From: Chytridium lagenaria
Taxonomy: Eukaryota; Chytridiomycota; Chytridiomycetes; Chytridiales; Chytridiaceae
DNA: 64,000 nt
Direction of reading: 5' to 3'
Assembly (NCBI GenBank): GCA_025449115.1
Contig: JAHLKC010000133.1
Location: 51,361-115,360 of the forward strand
Shown here: in pieces, positions 23,989 to 35,866 of the stretch
Position numbering within the stretch: position 1 is the first letter of the stretch
How the letters are laid out: the number at the start of each line of letters is the position of its first letter
Notes under the pieces: generated by a model
The model's input: the letters and a program-made list of their open reading frames with translations, nothing else
The model's database searches: none
What the model was told of the DNA's origin: nothing
Translations under genes and position numbers: made by a program

Positions 23989-24556
23989 TAACCTTTTGTA
24001 TCTATGTATGTATACGTTTGCTAATGTATGATAGAGTGCAAAAAAAAGATTGTGGATGAGCTTCGTATGTGCAAAGTGAAATTGGCAAGTGAAGGAACAG
24101 TGTGGGGCATGGTTGCTTCCTGCTGTTCATTCCTGTAATTACTATATAGCTTGCTATGACCAAAAAATAGAAGTGTCGCTGAAACGGGTTTTGCTCCAGA
24201 TCATGCACCCACCGTTCGGTGTTTTCGACTAGTACGTCTCATTGCCCTTGGTGTCGGCTTCTTCCCATTTCCTTTTGCATTCTAAGACGGAAGGCGCTTT
24301 GATTGGACGATCACTTGGTCTAAAACCCGGTTTCCCTTGATTTGTTTCTACGGACGACGAAAGCCTTCTGAACTGCTTCGTTTGAGTGATGCGAGAATAA
24401 TCTGGAAGAGCTATTGGAACGTTCAAGAGAGCATTTGTACTAGTGGACCTCATCAGCATCAATATAAAATGACGTGGACTTTCGATGTTAGAAGCCAACG
24501 GTCTTTAATTCTCGTATCTAAAGACACCCGTACAACCCACACGTGTCAGCCGTGCG
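23989..24556. other. Intergenic, no gene recognised
   Basis: Spacer between the CTL gene and the first LPMO-like gene. A short minus-strand open frame at 24229-24498 shows no recognisable motif and is not called. Confidence 0.4.
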
Positions 24557-26434
24557 ATGATTTCACATCTTCTTCTCCTATTTCTTCTCCTCCCGTCAGT
24601 ATTCGGCCATGGAAGAATGACATGGCCGTTCCCGCGACTTTTGCCGGGTGACGAGGAGAATGGATACACATATGCAAGGAATGCTAGCACTGAAGTTTGT
24701 CAAGAGTTACCGAAAGGTAGCGTCAAAACCAGCCCGTTAATTGGGGACCCGCGAAGGTGGATTACTTGATCACAGCTGCGCATATGGGTGGGTGTATAAT
24801 CTCCTCTTTCTTTCTCAATTGGTTGTTTCTCATTAACGATTACTAGGTGGATGTGTAATATATCTGGACAGGGGCAACGGATGGAGGCGATTGGCGAGGA
24901 TCCTACATGTGGAGAATCTGAACGATTCGCGAGCATTGATGTGATGATTCCACCTGGAAACTACGACGCCGTCTTAAGATGGACCTATACCTCTGATAAC
25001 AACTATGGGTCCATAGGGGAAATTTTTAATAACTGGTGCGATTCTAGCCGAACTATTTATGTTGTTTCAATCCGATACTTATTGCTTATGTACTTCATAA
25101 AAATAATTTATATAGCGCCGATATCACCGTTTCGACCAGCGGAACAAACGAACATCACCTGAGGAATCTCCCGAAAACTCCCTGCGCGTTGTGTAGTAGT
25201 CGGTGACATGTCTTGCACTGGTGTAAAGGGCTACAGAGGGTGGCAGCACTGCGCCGCGGGGTTTTGGAACGCAAGAATATGTACTGCTGGAACTTATTGC
25301 GTCCAAATTCTGAGGGCAAACTTGCAGCGGATAACTGCTGGTCTGATTGTTTGCGGAGTGCTGAGCTTTTCGCGACTTACAATGGAGGGATGAGACCGGA
25401 TTTGCCAGCGCCTTCTCCGACTTTGACCCTGCCAAGTCCTAGCCCATCACCATCTCCCAGTCCAAGTCCAAGTCCAAGTCCGAGCCCATCACCATCTTCT
25501 AGTCCAAGCCCAAGCCCGAGCCCTAGTTCGTCATCTTCGACTTCGTTTAGCACGACCCCGAGTCCGATTCCAAGCCCAAGCCCAACTCCGAGTCCACCGA
25601 CTTCAACTTCACAAGCCCCAAGTTCTACCAGCATTTCAAGCCCAGCCCCACCCCGATTCTCCTCAACCTTGTCTAGTAATCGGCGATATGTCATGCACTG
25701 GCTTAAACGGTTACAGAGGGTGGCAGCACTGTGCCGCAGGGATTTGGAACCCGAGGACGTGTTTGGCTGGATCGTACTGCGTCCAAATTGTGAAAGCAGA
25801 CACGTCGCGAGGTCTTGCTGGTCAAATTGTTTGCGGAAGTGCTGAATTTTTCGCGACTTACAATGGAGGAATGCGACCGGATTTGCCAGCGCCATCTTCA
25901 ACTCAGCTCCCGAGTCCCAGTCCTAGCCCAGCACCATCTCCTAGCCCAAGTCCGAGCCCAAGCCCTAACTCGTCATCTTCAACATCGTTCAGCACAACCC
26001 CGAGTCCAACTCCGAGCCCAAGCCCAACTCCAAGTCCGCCGACTTCAAGTTCACAAGCCCCAAGTTCTACCAGCACTTCAAACCCAGCTCCCACCCCCGA
26101 CTCTCCTAAACCTTGTCTAATAACCGGCGAATGTCATGCACTGGCTTGAGCGGTTTACAGAGGTTGGCAGCACTGTGCCGCAGGGATCTGGAATCCAAGG
26201 ACATGTTTAGCTGGATCTTATTGCGTCCAACTCGTGATAACTGACACATCGCGAGGTCTTCCTGGTCAAATTGTTTGTGGAAGTGCTGATTATTTCGCGG
26301 CAAATAACGGGGGAAAGAGGCCAGATGCCTTGATCTTGGGTCTTACTTCCAGTCTGTTACCGTTCTGGTCATCGCCAATTCCACCGCCTTATTTATCTAC
26401 ATCAAAGTCACCAATTCCCTCTTCTTCTCCATAA
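24557..26434 (+). CDS. Secreted LPMO-like protein with three cysteine-rich modules and Ser/Pro linkers (frame-broken)
   Basis: ATG 24557 gives a classic signal peptide (MISHLLLLFLLLPSVFG) and then HGRMTWPFPRLL. The mature protein would begin with histidine, the hallmark of copper lytic polysaccharide monooxygenases (LPMOs). A second candidate copper ligand is in DYLITAAHMG (near 24780), split by an intron (about 24791-24846), then CVIYLDRGNG, DPTCGESERF and PGNYDAVLRWTY. After an intron ending near 25116 comes ADITVSTSGT. Three copies of a module with the pattern GDMSCTG...GYRGWQHCAAG...C.AG.YCVQ follow, at about 25190-25410, 25670-25890 and 26110-26330. They are separated by (Ser-Pro)n linkers. 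Single missing G bases near 24745 and 24883 and another break near 25155 interrupt the frame. It probably acts outside the cell on a polysaccharide. The paralogue at 34143 shares every block. Confidence 0.65.
25410..26110 (+). repeat. Tandem linker-plus-module duplication with Ser-Pro repeats
   Basis: The Ser-Pro linkers (AGTCCAAGTCCAAGTCC-type DNA) at about 25430-25640 and 25910-26090 share the same order of sub-blocks, including SSSSTSFSTTPSP and SQAPSSTS. Each is followed by a cysteine-rich module, so the unit of duplication (~440-480 bp) is linker plus module. The DNA repeats are imperfect. Confidence 0.7.
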
Positions 26435-27253
26435 ATTTATAAGGCCTAACTACGTGCCTATGGCTTCTTAATTCACATATCCACTTTCACTCACGCTAAC
26501 CTTTGTTCATCTACCAAACTCCGTCGCCCTGATTTACGACACGTTATGCTAGAACTTCACGTTAATGATAATAAAGTATTAAGGCGTTGAAAAAAATATA
26601 TCAACTGGAGCAAAGAAAAAGAAAAGTTCGTACACATGCGTGCTTGAATTGGGTGGGTCTCAATGAGGCTGAAGAGTTGGAAGCAGGAAACTAATTTTAA
26701 ACTATTTTCCATCTTCTTCGCGTCTGGGTTGGTGGCCTGAGCAGATCATTCCCAGCGATTTGATACTGAAGAGGTATAAACATTTTATCTTTTTCCCCTT
26801 TTTTATTTCTCGTAAAAGAAACAAAGGAAGCAAAGCCGTGACCATCTTTTTTCACTCATTCAGCTTACCGTACATTTATACTGGTTAATTTGACTTTGTA
26901 TCGCTGTCTAGTATTCCTTTGCTGTCCGGTGAGGCAAATTTGAAATAGTAGTCCGATGGTGTTGGTCTGATCACTGTGCAGTCCCCAATTACCGAGATTT
27001 CCTGCGTGGTGTCAGGTAGACAATAATGAGACTACAGCGGTATGTAAATTGAAAATTTTAACCCATTGGAGGTGATCAAACATTCCAAACTGCATTAACA
27101 CAAATCACGAATAAACAAAACAAGATATGACGGCTTCAACATCAAACAAAAAACAAAAAAAAAACAATCGATGAGGGGTTGGCAAGATATCCAGCCATAA
27201 CAAACGGGGATGAGAGAAGAAAGGTAAACGGGGTTGATATGGGAAACATTGTT
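26435..27253. other. Intergenic, no gene recognised
   Basis: Convergent spacer between the LPMO-like gene (plus) and Fox2 (minus), so it should contain both 3' ends. It is AT-rich with A runs near 27140-27165; no coding or RNA signal was seen. Confidence 0.5.
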
Positions 27254-30200
27254 TCAAAGCTTGGCCTTGGGTCCAGAAAGCTTCAACACGGCCTCAAGCT
27301 TGGTCGCAAGCGCCATGTTGCCCTTCACCTTGATCTGAAAGCAAGAGGGTATCAGTATCAACTCAACCATATCAACTCAACCAAAAGGAAAGGAGATATA
27401 ATGATGTTGCGCGCAAAGTGTTAGATAACGCATCATATCCCATACAGCCCCGATGACCCTCGTCCCACACAAACCGGGGTGAATGGGGTCCGTGTCCCAA
27501 CCCAGCCATGCTCGCATGTTCAATATCCCCTACGCCAAAAAAGTGGTCGCCACGAAGGCATAAACTCAAGCGTCATCAAAACAATAGTTTCTCAGCCTTC
27601 CCACAAATCCGCACTCAAAACATAACGTGGCCAGGGGTACTCTATTAGAAACAAAAGAAAGAAAGAAAATACCTTTCCACTCATGAAAGCCTTCTGTGCG
27701 TTAATCTTTCCAGCCGCCAAATCCACAAAATCGCTATCCGCAATAGCGACAACAAGATCAGCCTTGGTCGCCTTCCCAACACCAACAGCTCCATCCCCAT
27801 TCTTCAAATCCACAAACCAGTTTTGCAATTTACCCTCCTTGTTCTTCAACTCCAAACTCAAACACCGCCTTGGTCTTGTTCAACAATGCCTTGCGCTCAG
27901 CCGCAGGGAGCGCACCGAGACCCTTGGCGAGGGCCGCAAACAATGTCGACGACTGGAAACCGGCCACCGCAATCTCGTTGGATGCAGGGGCGGCGGCGGC
28001 AGCCGGGGCAGCGGCGGGGGTAGCCGCAGCACCCTTGGACGCCCACTCACCAGCAAGTTCGCAAGCAGCGTTGGAGATAGCAATATCTCCACGCTCGACA
28101 ACCTTGACCTGGAAAATGACCTTTTCCACCTTCCCTCCACATGTGAGTCTCAACAGTCTCACCAGGGAACACGTGCTTGGCGAATCGCACCTTGATGCTC
28201 TTAATGCTGGCAGGGTCACCACCACCATAAGTCTGCATGACATGCTTTCCAGCAATACCATAAGTGCAGAGACCGTGAAGAATGGGTTTATCGAAACCAC
28301 CCATCGCCGCCATGTTAGGGTCGAGGTGAAGGGGGTTCAAGTCGCCAGACAACCTGTAAAGCGCAGCTTGGTCCTCAGTGGTCTTCTCCCTGACAATCTT
28401 GTCAGCAGGGCGGTTAGGGGGGTTGTTCAACGCAGTAGCAGCACCACGGTCAGAGTCCTTCTTTCCACCAAACCCACCAGCACCCCTGATGAAAAGGGTA
28501 AACTGGTTCTCGGCAAGAACCTCACCCTTCACATCACGGGTGGTAACGCCAACGATGGCAGCAGCAGCCTTGCCCTTGTCAAGGATGTCGATAAGGTGAG
28601 GGGTGGAGATGACTTTTCCAGAGGTGGGCCAAGGCTTCTTGATTTCAGTGTACTGCTCACCGTGAAGGAGCTTCGAAAAGTCAAAGTTCTTAATGAGCTC
28701 GTCAAAGGGAATCTGCATCTGCGCGCTGAAAGCGGGAATCACAGCGTAGGTGGGGAGAACAACGAAGGGGTCGTTGTTCTCGTACACAAGGGGAAGGTCA
28801 GTGCGCTTCGCACCAACACAAGAGCGTATAAGATAACATCACGCTCAGTGTACTCAAACTCGACGGGTGCGTATGACTGTCCAGAAGGTCCAGCAGAGGG
28901 AGCACCAGCACTAGGGGCAACATTCTCAAAGTTGGCTTGAATAGCCATGAAAGAGTCACCAGCGCTGGCAGGGTAAGTAGCCTTTCCGTCATCAAAGTTG
29001 ATGATGTCACCCCACTTTGAGGCAATGTGCTCGGGAAGAAGGGGGACGTTGACAGGGAAGGCAACACCGCCAGTACGTTGCCAGCGGACCTTTGAAATCC
29101 ATCCGGAACCGACCTCGTAGACACCACCGGTCTCTTGAGTGGACTCGTGGCGAGGAAACCGACAAGGGGAGCAATGTAGTCGGGCTTGAGAGCCTCAACC
29201 ATCTCAGGGGGCATGACGGTGGCGGTCATACGGGTACCGGCGTTAGGGGCAATGGTGTTGACAATGATGTTGCTCTTGCGGCCTTCGAGGGCGAGGGTGT
29301 TGCTGAAAGCAATAACACCAGCCTTGGCTATAATGAAGTCATGAAGTCAAAAATTCATTAAACAATAAAAACCGCTTCAAAAAAACAACGTCAAATAGAA
29401 CTGAGACCTACCGGCCGAGTAGTTAGCCTGTCCAAAGTTTCCGTAGAGTCCAACAGCAGAGGTAGTGTTGATAATCCTTCCATACTTCTGCTTCAAGAAG
29501 TGGGGCCACGCCGCCTTGGCGACCTTGTAGGTACCACGAAGGTGAACACGGTGAACCAAGTCCCAGTCAGCATCGGTGGCACGCGCAAAAGACTTGTCAC
29601 GGAGGATACCAGCGTTGTTGACAATAATGTCCACGTCCGAAAGCTTTGATGGCAGTCTCAACAACCTTGTCACCATCCTCGACAGAGTCGTAGTTGGCAA
29701 CGGCCTTGGCACCGAGGGCGCGGACCTCCTCAACGACAACGTCGGCAGCGGAGGAGCTGGCACCTTGACCAACAGCGGAACCGCCGAGGTCGTTGACAAC
29801 GATCGAGGCACCGAGCTAAAAAAAGGCAACGTTAAAATCACCTTCCCTATTCCAATTCCGTGCAAGTAGATAACAAGAGAAAGACCCTACCTTAGCAAAC
29901 ATGTGGGCATACGCACGTCCAAGACCAGCGCCCGCACCAGTGACAACGACAACCTTGCCATCGAACCTCAATTCCGGCACACCGGAAAGCGCGGGCAAAG
30001 ATTTCGCCTGCTCCAAAAGCCCAACCCAGTCCACCTCAGCAAGGGATCCAGGGTGGTCAGCATTTGTGAAATCCGCAATGTTAGCAAACTTCTTGGCAAC
30101 GGCTCCAGGGGTGAAAGTCTCATCAGCCTTAAAGACCGCACCCTTGGATCTCTCCCAACGAAGCTTGGAAGCGAATCCTGCTCCAACCTCAAAGAGACCA

Positions 30201-31534
30201 CCATTCTCTTCAGTGGATTCGTGGCAAAGGTAGGCGACAACGGGGACGACGAATTCGGGCTTGAGGTGCGCGAGCATCTCAGGAGGCATGACGGTCTCGG
30301 TCATTCGGGAGGCGGCGAGGGGGGCGATGGTGTTAGCGTGGATGTTCTTCTTGGCTCCCTCACGGGCGAGGGTCATGGTGAAACCGTGAAGGGCAAGCTT
30401 GGCTGTTCAGGAAAACACAATGTGCCACATGTTCAGTATCGCCAACGAAAAAACAGATAATGAACGTGAATCTCACCTGCAGAGTAGTTGGCCTGGCCAA
30501 AGTTTCCGTAAATACCAGCAGCGGATGCGGTGTTGATAATACTGTAACCACCATAAATTAGATAGTTCTCTTTGCCAAGAACAACAAAAGAATCTCACCG
30601 TCCGTATCCTTGCTTTTGGAAGTGCTCCCAAGCCGCCTTGGCAACCTTGTAAGAACCACGAACGTGAACGCGGTGAACAAGATCCCAGTCATCATCGGTC
30701 ATGCGAGCAAACGACTTGTCACGAAGGATACTAAGAATGGTACCGTTAGCTCTACCATCCTACTCCCCACAAAAAACAAAAGAGTACATACCCTGCATTG
30801 TTAATGACGATATCAATCTTTCCAAAAGCCTTGAGAGCCGTCTCAACAATCTTGTCACCATCCTCAACAGAATCGTAGTTGGCAACGGCCTTTCCACCAG
30901 CAGCAACAATCTCGTTGACAACGACATCAGCAGCCTAGACAACGCATTAAATCATTTCACCATACAAATGTAATGTGTAGGACATACCCTGCTGTTGCCA
31001 CCACCCTCACCGGTGCGTGATCCACCAAGATCGTTGACGACGACAGAGGCGCCTGAAATGTGACAAGGTTAGACATTCGGAGTGAGGTGACGATGATGCA
31101 ATTTTTTGAACCCGAGATTTATGGGCATGTGATGTTTTTTTTCATAGTGGAAAACAAGGAACAGGGAACTAGAAGGCGCAAAAGGGGGAGATAAAAGAAG
31201 GAAATGCCCTTACCGCGCGAGGCAAAGAAGAGAGGCGTAGGCCTGAAGAAGATGATTGTAACAAATCAGGGATCGGAGGATTGAGACGAATTCCAGATGA
31301 AGATGGTTAGAGTCAAGGTGGTCGATGAAAGTTGGAATGAAAAGGAGATCAAATCGCGGATGAGGAAACAGACCTTGCCGAGACCTATGAGATGATAAAG
31401 ATGAGCGATGGGAGAGAACAGTTAAAAACCGATGGAATGAAGCTGAAAAGGCCAATCTGGCTTGAATGGAAAGGCTCACCTCCACCACCTCCAGTCACAA
31501 TGACGACACGGTTGTCGAATCTCAAGTTGGACAT
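27254..31534 (-). CDS. FOX2: Peroxisomal multifunctional enzyme type 2 (Fox2): two (3R)-hydroxyacyl-CoA dehydrogenase domains, MaoC hydratase, SCP2
   Basis: Minus-strand gene, ATG 31534 ([18 protein letters not shown]). The first SDR domain continues with [22 protein letters not shown] (near 31050) and later VINNAG. The second SDR domain has [19 protein letters not shown] (near 29960-29905), [16 protein letters not shown] (near 29630) and YSAG. The hot-dog hydratase region has [30 protein letters not shown] (near 28340, with the hydratase-2 Asp and His) and [14 protein letters not shown] (near 28270). The C-terminus is an SCP2 sterol-carrier domain ([19 protein letters not shown]) ending [10 protein letters not shown] at 27254. 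In fungi Fox2 carries out the hydration and second oxidation steps of peroxisomal beta-oxidation. PKAKL resembles a weak C-terminal SKL-type signal. The SCP2 fusion resembles animal type-2 enzymes. Frame breaks near 29630, 29130, 28830, 28115 and 27855 lack amino-acid decay, so assembly error is likely. Confidence 0.88.
31374..31384 (-). other. FOX2: 11-nt micro-exon of FOX2
   Basis: On the minus strand GTCTCGGCAAG lies between CTCATAG (acceptor) and GTCTGT (donor). Joined to exon 1 (ending GGTGGTGGAG) and exon 3 (starting GCCTACGCC at 31242), it completes the Rossmann glycine motif TGGGGGLGKAYA in frame. Without it the dinucleotide-binding loop cannot be formed. Confidence 0.7.
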
Positions 31535-33355
31535 GATTTTATAGTAATGGGGAATGGGGATAAGCGGATTGAGTGTATGTGTATGTAGGTTGATACAAAG
31601 GATGTGTGTGTGTGGGTTTGAAGCGGATTACAACCTGGAAAATGAATGAGATGGAATAGTATTCACTGCGTTAGTCTCTGCTATTCTATACAATAACGCG
31701 AGTAGAAGTGGAAAGAGTAGGGTAAGATCAGGCTGCCCTTTAAAGTGCCATCCTGGTGATGACGGGATGTAGACGTGGTCGTCGTTCACTCACCTCAAAA
31801 GAAGAATGGTTGAAAGTGGGGCGGTTGATGAACTTTTTTTGCAAAAACGAGAAAAATCCGTTCCTGTCGCTTTATTATTCGCGCTATTATTCATTGTCAC
31901 ACAGCTGTTAAGTAATGAATATTCCAGAGATTTCTTTACAAAGATTTTGAAATTTGCCGACGAAAAAGAGTCACGTGAGTATATCATGCCCTCCTTTCAT
32001 TGCAACGTCATTGAGCAACACCCTTTTTTTTCGTCATCTGTAAACAACCAACCTCCTCACCCATCATTACAATCCCATGGTGACCGTCTATATTTCTTAT
32101 TACTATAGGAGCTTTACTTATTGTGACTTTCGTTCAGCGTATCGTATCTGCCTCCTTCCATCTTGATTACAATATGCAGTGTCATCAAAGTCGTTACAAC
32201 GTAATAAACATTCCATAATCATGCCGTAAATATCTCACGAAAGGGCTTATAGCTACCCATAAAACAATGAATCAAGCAAAGATGACAGAAAATGCCGAGA
32301 AAACAGAGTTTCCCGACCGGTCTCGTGTCAATGAAAAGCCGTCATACATTATGTCTGACGTAAACTTGCTGACAAAGAACAAAAGATTGCGCATTGATAA
32401 AGTCATGAGGAAAAGTCCGTCATAAGAGGAGGTACCAGCGTTATCAGCACGTGAACTGGAGCATCAATCGTAAAAACTATCAATGCACAAACTGGAACGT
32501 CTCTAAAACATGTTGTTTTCAAAAGCATCCGATGAATACAAGGTTAATAATAGAAAACATCATACACCTCCCCTGCCAGAACCAAACCTCGTATTTCCCC
32601 GCCTTCCTTTTCTTTGTTAAATCCTTAAACAGTGGAGCCCTATCATTCCTTTCAAAAGGCCAGTTCCCTTTTGTTCTTACCATCGCTGCTCACAGACCGA
32701 GTGATGCATGCGAAAGGAAAAAGTGCTGTGAAAGGATGATGCTGCTAGCTGAGCTCCGAATGTCAGATTTGGTGAAGCCTCAAAACCATACCTGTTGATC
32801 AATCTGCGTAAAGGTTTGTTGTTGCTCCCAGACGACAGGTCGCCATCTTGTATAAGATCACTGCTCACAGACCGAGTGATGCATGCGAAAGGAAAAAGTG
32901 CTGTGAAAGGATAATGCTGCTAGCTGAGCTCCGAATGTCAGATTCGTTGAAGCCCGAGAAGGATTCCCTGTTGACCAGACGGGCGCCATGTTGTTCCCAG
33001 GCGACAGGTCGCCGTCAGCTAATATTGACCCCTGCGTCAAGACAAAAATGATGAAGAAGAAAGATTAAGTGCGATGAAAAGGGTGAAAATACACTTCAGC
33101 TCTTCCTCCAGTCAACGTAGCGGGGTCACCATATTCAAGTTATCATACTCTCATCAAAGCATTGCCTCTGAATAAAGACATTTTCATTCAATTCCGACTC
33201 CGTTCACCACAAAGCATGCACCGCTATGACTCCTCAAGTCTGGACCGCACACACCTCACACCATCAGATTCCAAAGCCAGCCCCCAAACCTTCACATCAA
33301 CAAAACTCTACGCCACGTCCCTCCCAACTCCGAACTTTAACCCAGACCCCCTGGC
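31535..33355. other. Intergenic, no gene recognised apart from a tandem duplication
   Basis: Upstream region of FOX2 followed by gene-free DNA. A 175-bp tandem duplication (32686-33027) is listed separately. The short open frames here show no recognisable protein. TG/TA-rich microsatellite-like sequence occurs at 31570-31620. Confidence 0.5.
32686..33027. repeat. Tandem duplication, unit about 175 bp, two copies
   Basis: CTGCTCACAGACCGAGTGAT and the following ~100 bases occur at 32686 and again at 32861 with very few differences. Both copies end with a GACAGGTCGCC block (32830 and 33001). The unit includes GATGCATGCGAAAGG and GAGCTCCGAATGTCAGAT. Confidence 0.8.
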
Positions 33356-33873
33356 TAGGCCTGTTACCCGGGTACGCGGGTCCGGGTCTTGGCCTAGACC
33401 CGATACCCGCACCCGCCTAAGATTTTTGGGACCCGTTGACGAACGGGTCTCCAACGGGTCCTATTATAAAATCTGAATTTCATAAATAAATTTTCAATAA
33501 TGTCTTAACAGAGCTGAGAGCGTCATGTATATGAAAACGTCAATTACATATTAAGATAAAGGCCATCATATTAAAGGCATGTAATCATAACCATTTACTA
33601 AAATATGTACGCTAAAATCCCATCTGCCACCTTTTAGAGTTGTGAAATTTCCACTTCAATGTCGGATTCTTCTTAGTGTTCGTCATTATGGTCCATTGAT
33701 CATGAAAAAGAAAAGTTGAAATAATGACATTGTATTAATAATTTATATCCTTGAAAAATTTTGCGGGTACACCTGTGACACCCGTGTCTGAGAAAAGTCT
33801 GGACCCGTACACGGTACCCGTGTCCCAGGACACGGGTACGCACCCGATAAAATTTTTTCGGGTGACAGGCCTA
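33356..33873. mobile_element. Non-autonomous hAT-type element (MITE), 518 bp
   Basis: The element starts TAGGCCTGTTACCCGGGTAC and ends with the inverse of TAGGCCTGTCACCCGA. It is flanked by a perfect 8-bp direct repeat CCCCTGGC at 33348-33355 and 33874-33881. An 8-bp target duplication and a TAG-CCTG terminus are typical of hAT transposons. Inside both ends are further GGGTAC/GTACCC palindromic blocks (33365-33460 and 33764-33860); the middle is AT-rich and non-coding. It must be moved by a transposase encoded elsewhere. Confidence 0.88.
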
Positions 33874-34142
33874 CCCCTGGCCACTAACGGCCACCAAAAC
33901 CATAGCGCGGTTCAGTCACACGAACCATCCCGGTCACACACCCCCAAAAAATCAACTCCGCTGTCAAAACAAAGACAACGGGGACCCTGTCATGGCCATG
34001 CCTTCTACACAACACGTCCCCCCTGCGAACGGCAAGGGGGTGATCTCACACATCATGGGGGAGTAGATGAAGGCGTATAAAAAAAAAAACAGCGGCCTCT
34101 TCATCCCCCGTATCTTTACAACGTTTCAATAAAAAACATAAC

Positions 34143-35866
34143 ATGCCTTCCCCATTTCTTCTGTTCATCCTTCTCCTCCCTTCAGTGCTGGCGCATGGTC
34201 CATGTCGTGGCCGTTCCCGCGACTCCTTGCTGGTGATAGGGAGAATGGATACACGTATGCGAGGACTGCGAATACGGATGTGTGTCAGGATTTGCCGAGA
34301 GGCAATGTGTTGACTCCTGCTATGGTGGGTGGGAGTGCGTCTATTGATTATGTGATTACGGCCGCGCATCGAGGTAATATATTTCTGTGATTATGAAGTT
34401 GGGTGACTGAACCCCGTTTTTTTTTTCGTTGGGGTTTCGTTTGTTGGGGTTTCGTTTGTTGGGGTTCCTTTTTTAATTCTTGTCGTCATTTCTCTATTGG
34501 TACTTCTTTGTTATATTGGGGTTGAGTTTTTAACTCTTTTCGTCATTTCCCTTCTGGTACTTTACCACTTTTTTTGTGTCATTTTGTTGGGGTTTCTTTA
34601 CGCTTTCTGCATGGCTGATCAACCTCCCGTCTTGTTTTTTTTTGTCCCCACCAGGTGGATGCACGATTTTCTTGAACAGGGGGAACGGATGGGAAACAAT
34701 TGGATCTGATCCGACTTGTGGCATGTCGGAACGGTCTTCGAGTATTACGGTGAATATCCCGGCGGGGAGTTACAATGCTGTGTTGAGATGGTATTATCAG
34801 TCTGATAATAATAATGGTGCTATTGGGGAGGTGTTTAATAATTGGTGAGTGCCATTTTTTTTTTTTTTTTTTTTTGGGGGGGGGGGGGCTGTTTAGTTTT
34901 CAAAGTGGATGCGGAAGATGAGGGGGATGGTGGGATCACTTGGATTTGCTTTGTCGTGTCGGCATACGTTTTCCTCATTTACAAGCATGCCCTTCCACCT
35001 TGTGTGTGTATATTATGAAGTCCTTTGACTCTCCACACATATTCCGACGCACTTCCACCCTTTTTTCACAATATACTCACAATCTCTCCTCCCTAGCGCC
35101 GACATCACCGTCTCTCCTTCCGGCACAAACGCCCACACGACCGAATCCACCTCGACCCTCCAACGCTGCGACGTGACCAACGACCTGACCTGCACTGGCG
35201 CCAACGCATACCGCGGATGGCAGCAATGCGCGGCTGGCTTTTGGAACCCAAAGACGTGTCCTGTTGGCACTTACTGCATTCAAACGAGAGCGTCTAACCC
35301 GGCCGCGAATCTTGCGGGAGAGATCGCTTGTGGGAGTGCGGCGGACTTTGCTGCGGCGAATGGGGGGAAGACTCCGGATGGACCTGCGCCGGCGCCGGCG
35401 CCTGCTCCCAGTCCGAGTCCGAGTCGGAGTCCGTCCCGAGTCCGAGTCCGAGTAGGATGCCGAGTCCAAGCCCGTCGCCTGCACCTGCACCTGCGCCTGC
35501 ACCTGCTCCTGCTCCTGCTCCTGCACCCGCCCCTGCACCTGCTCCTGCACCCGCACCCGCACCCGCGCCTTCACCCGCGCCAGTTCCTCCGTCAACGTCA
35601 TGCACTGGATCGGCGTACCGCTGTCTGTCGAGTGGTAGGGACCCTTCGTTCCAGCAGTGCACGACGCAGGGGACTTGGTCGTTGACGTCGCGATGTCCTG
35701 GGATTTGGTGTGTATACAGCAGACGAGCACGGCTGTGTATTGTGGGTTTAGGAGTGCTGGAGTGCCTGGGGTGCTTGTTATGGCTGTGGCGGAGAGTGTG
35801 GAGGTGGGGGGCGAGAGTAGGAGGAGGAGGAGGGGGTGGAGGTTTGAGTTGGTTTTGAGTTTGTGA
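34143..35866 (+). CDS. Secreted LPMO-like protein with Ala/Pro linker and CBM19-like C-terminal module
   Basis: ATG 34143 encodes a signal peptide (MPSPFLLFILLLPSVLA) and then HG, so the mature N-terminus would be the copper-binding histidine of LPMOs. The frame then breaks by one missing base near 34200 and resumes as MSWPFPRLLAGDRENGYTY. DYVITAAHRG (second candidate copper His) is split by a ~280-bp intron (about 34374-34655). Then come GCTIFLNRGNGWETIG, PAGSYNAVLRWYY and a second intron (34845-35096). After it come ADITVSPSGTNAH and one cysteine module (GANAYRGWQQCAAGFWNPKT), a long (Ala-Pro)n linker at 35385-35590, and SCTGSAYRCLSSGRDPSFQQ followed by C.TQGTW. This last pattern resembles chitin-binding CBM19. 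The end (35866) is in another frame from the linker and is uncertain. Chitin or another polysaccharide is the likely substrate, by inference. Confidence 0.65.

Noticed and set aside
24229..24498. Minus-strand open frame of 89 codons
   Set aside because: No motif, no clear splice partners and no conserved neighbour evidence.
25377..25901. Minus-strand Gly/Leu-rich open frame
   Set aside because: Antisense translation of the Ser-Pro linker repeats.
27870..28940. Long plus-strand open frame (356 codons)
   Set aside because: It is antisense to the Fox2 hydratase region, has no domain of its own, and reflects the GC-rich third positions of the minus-strand gene.
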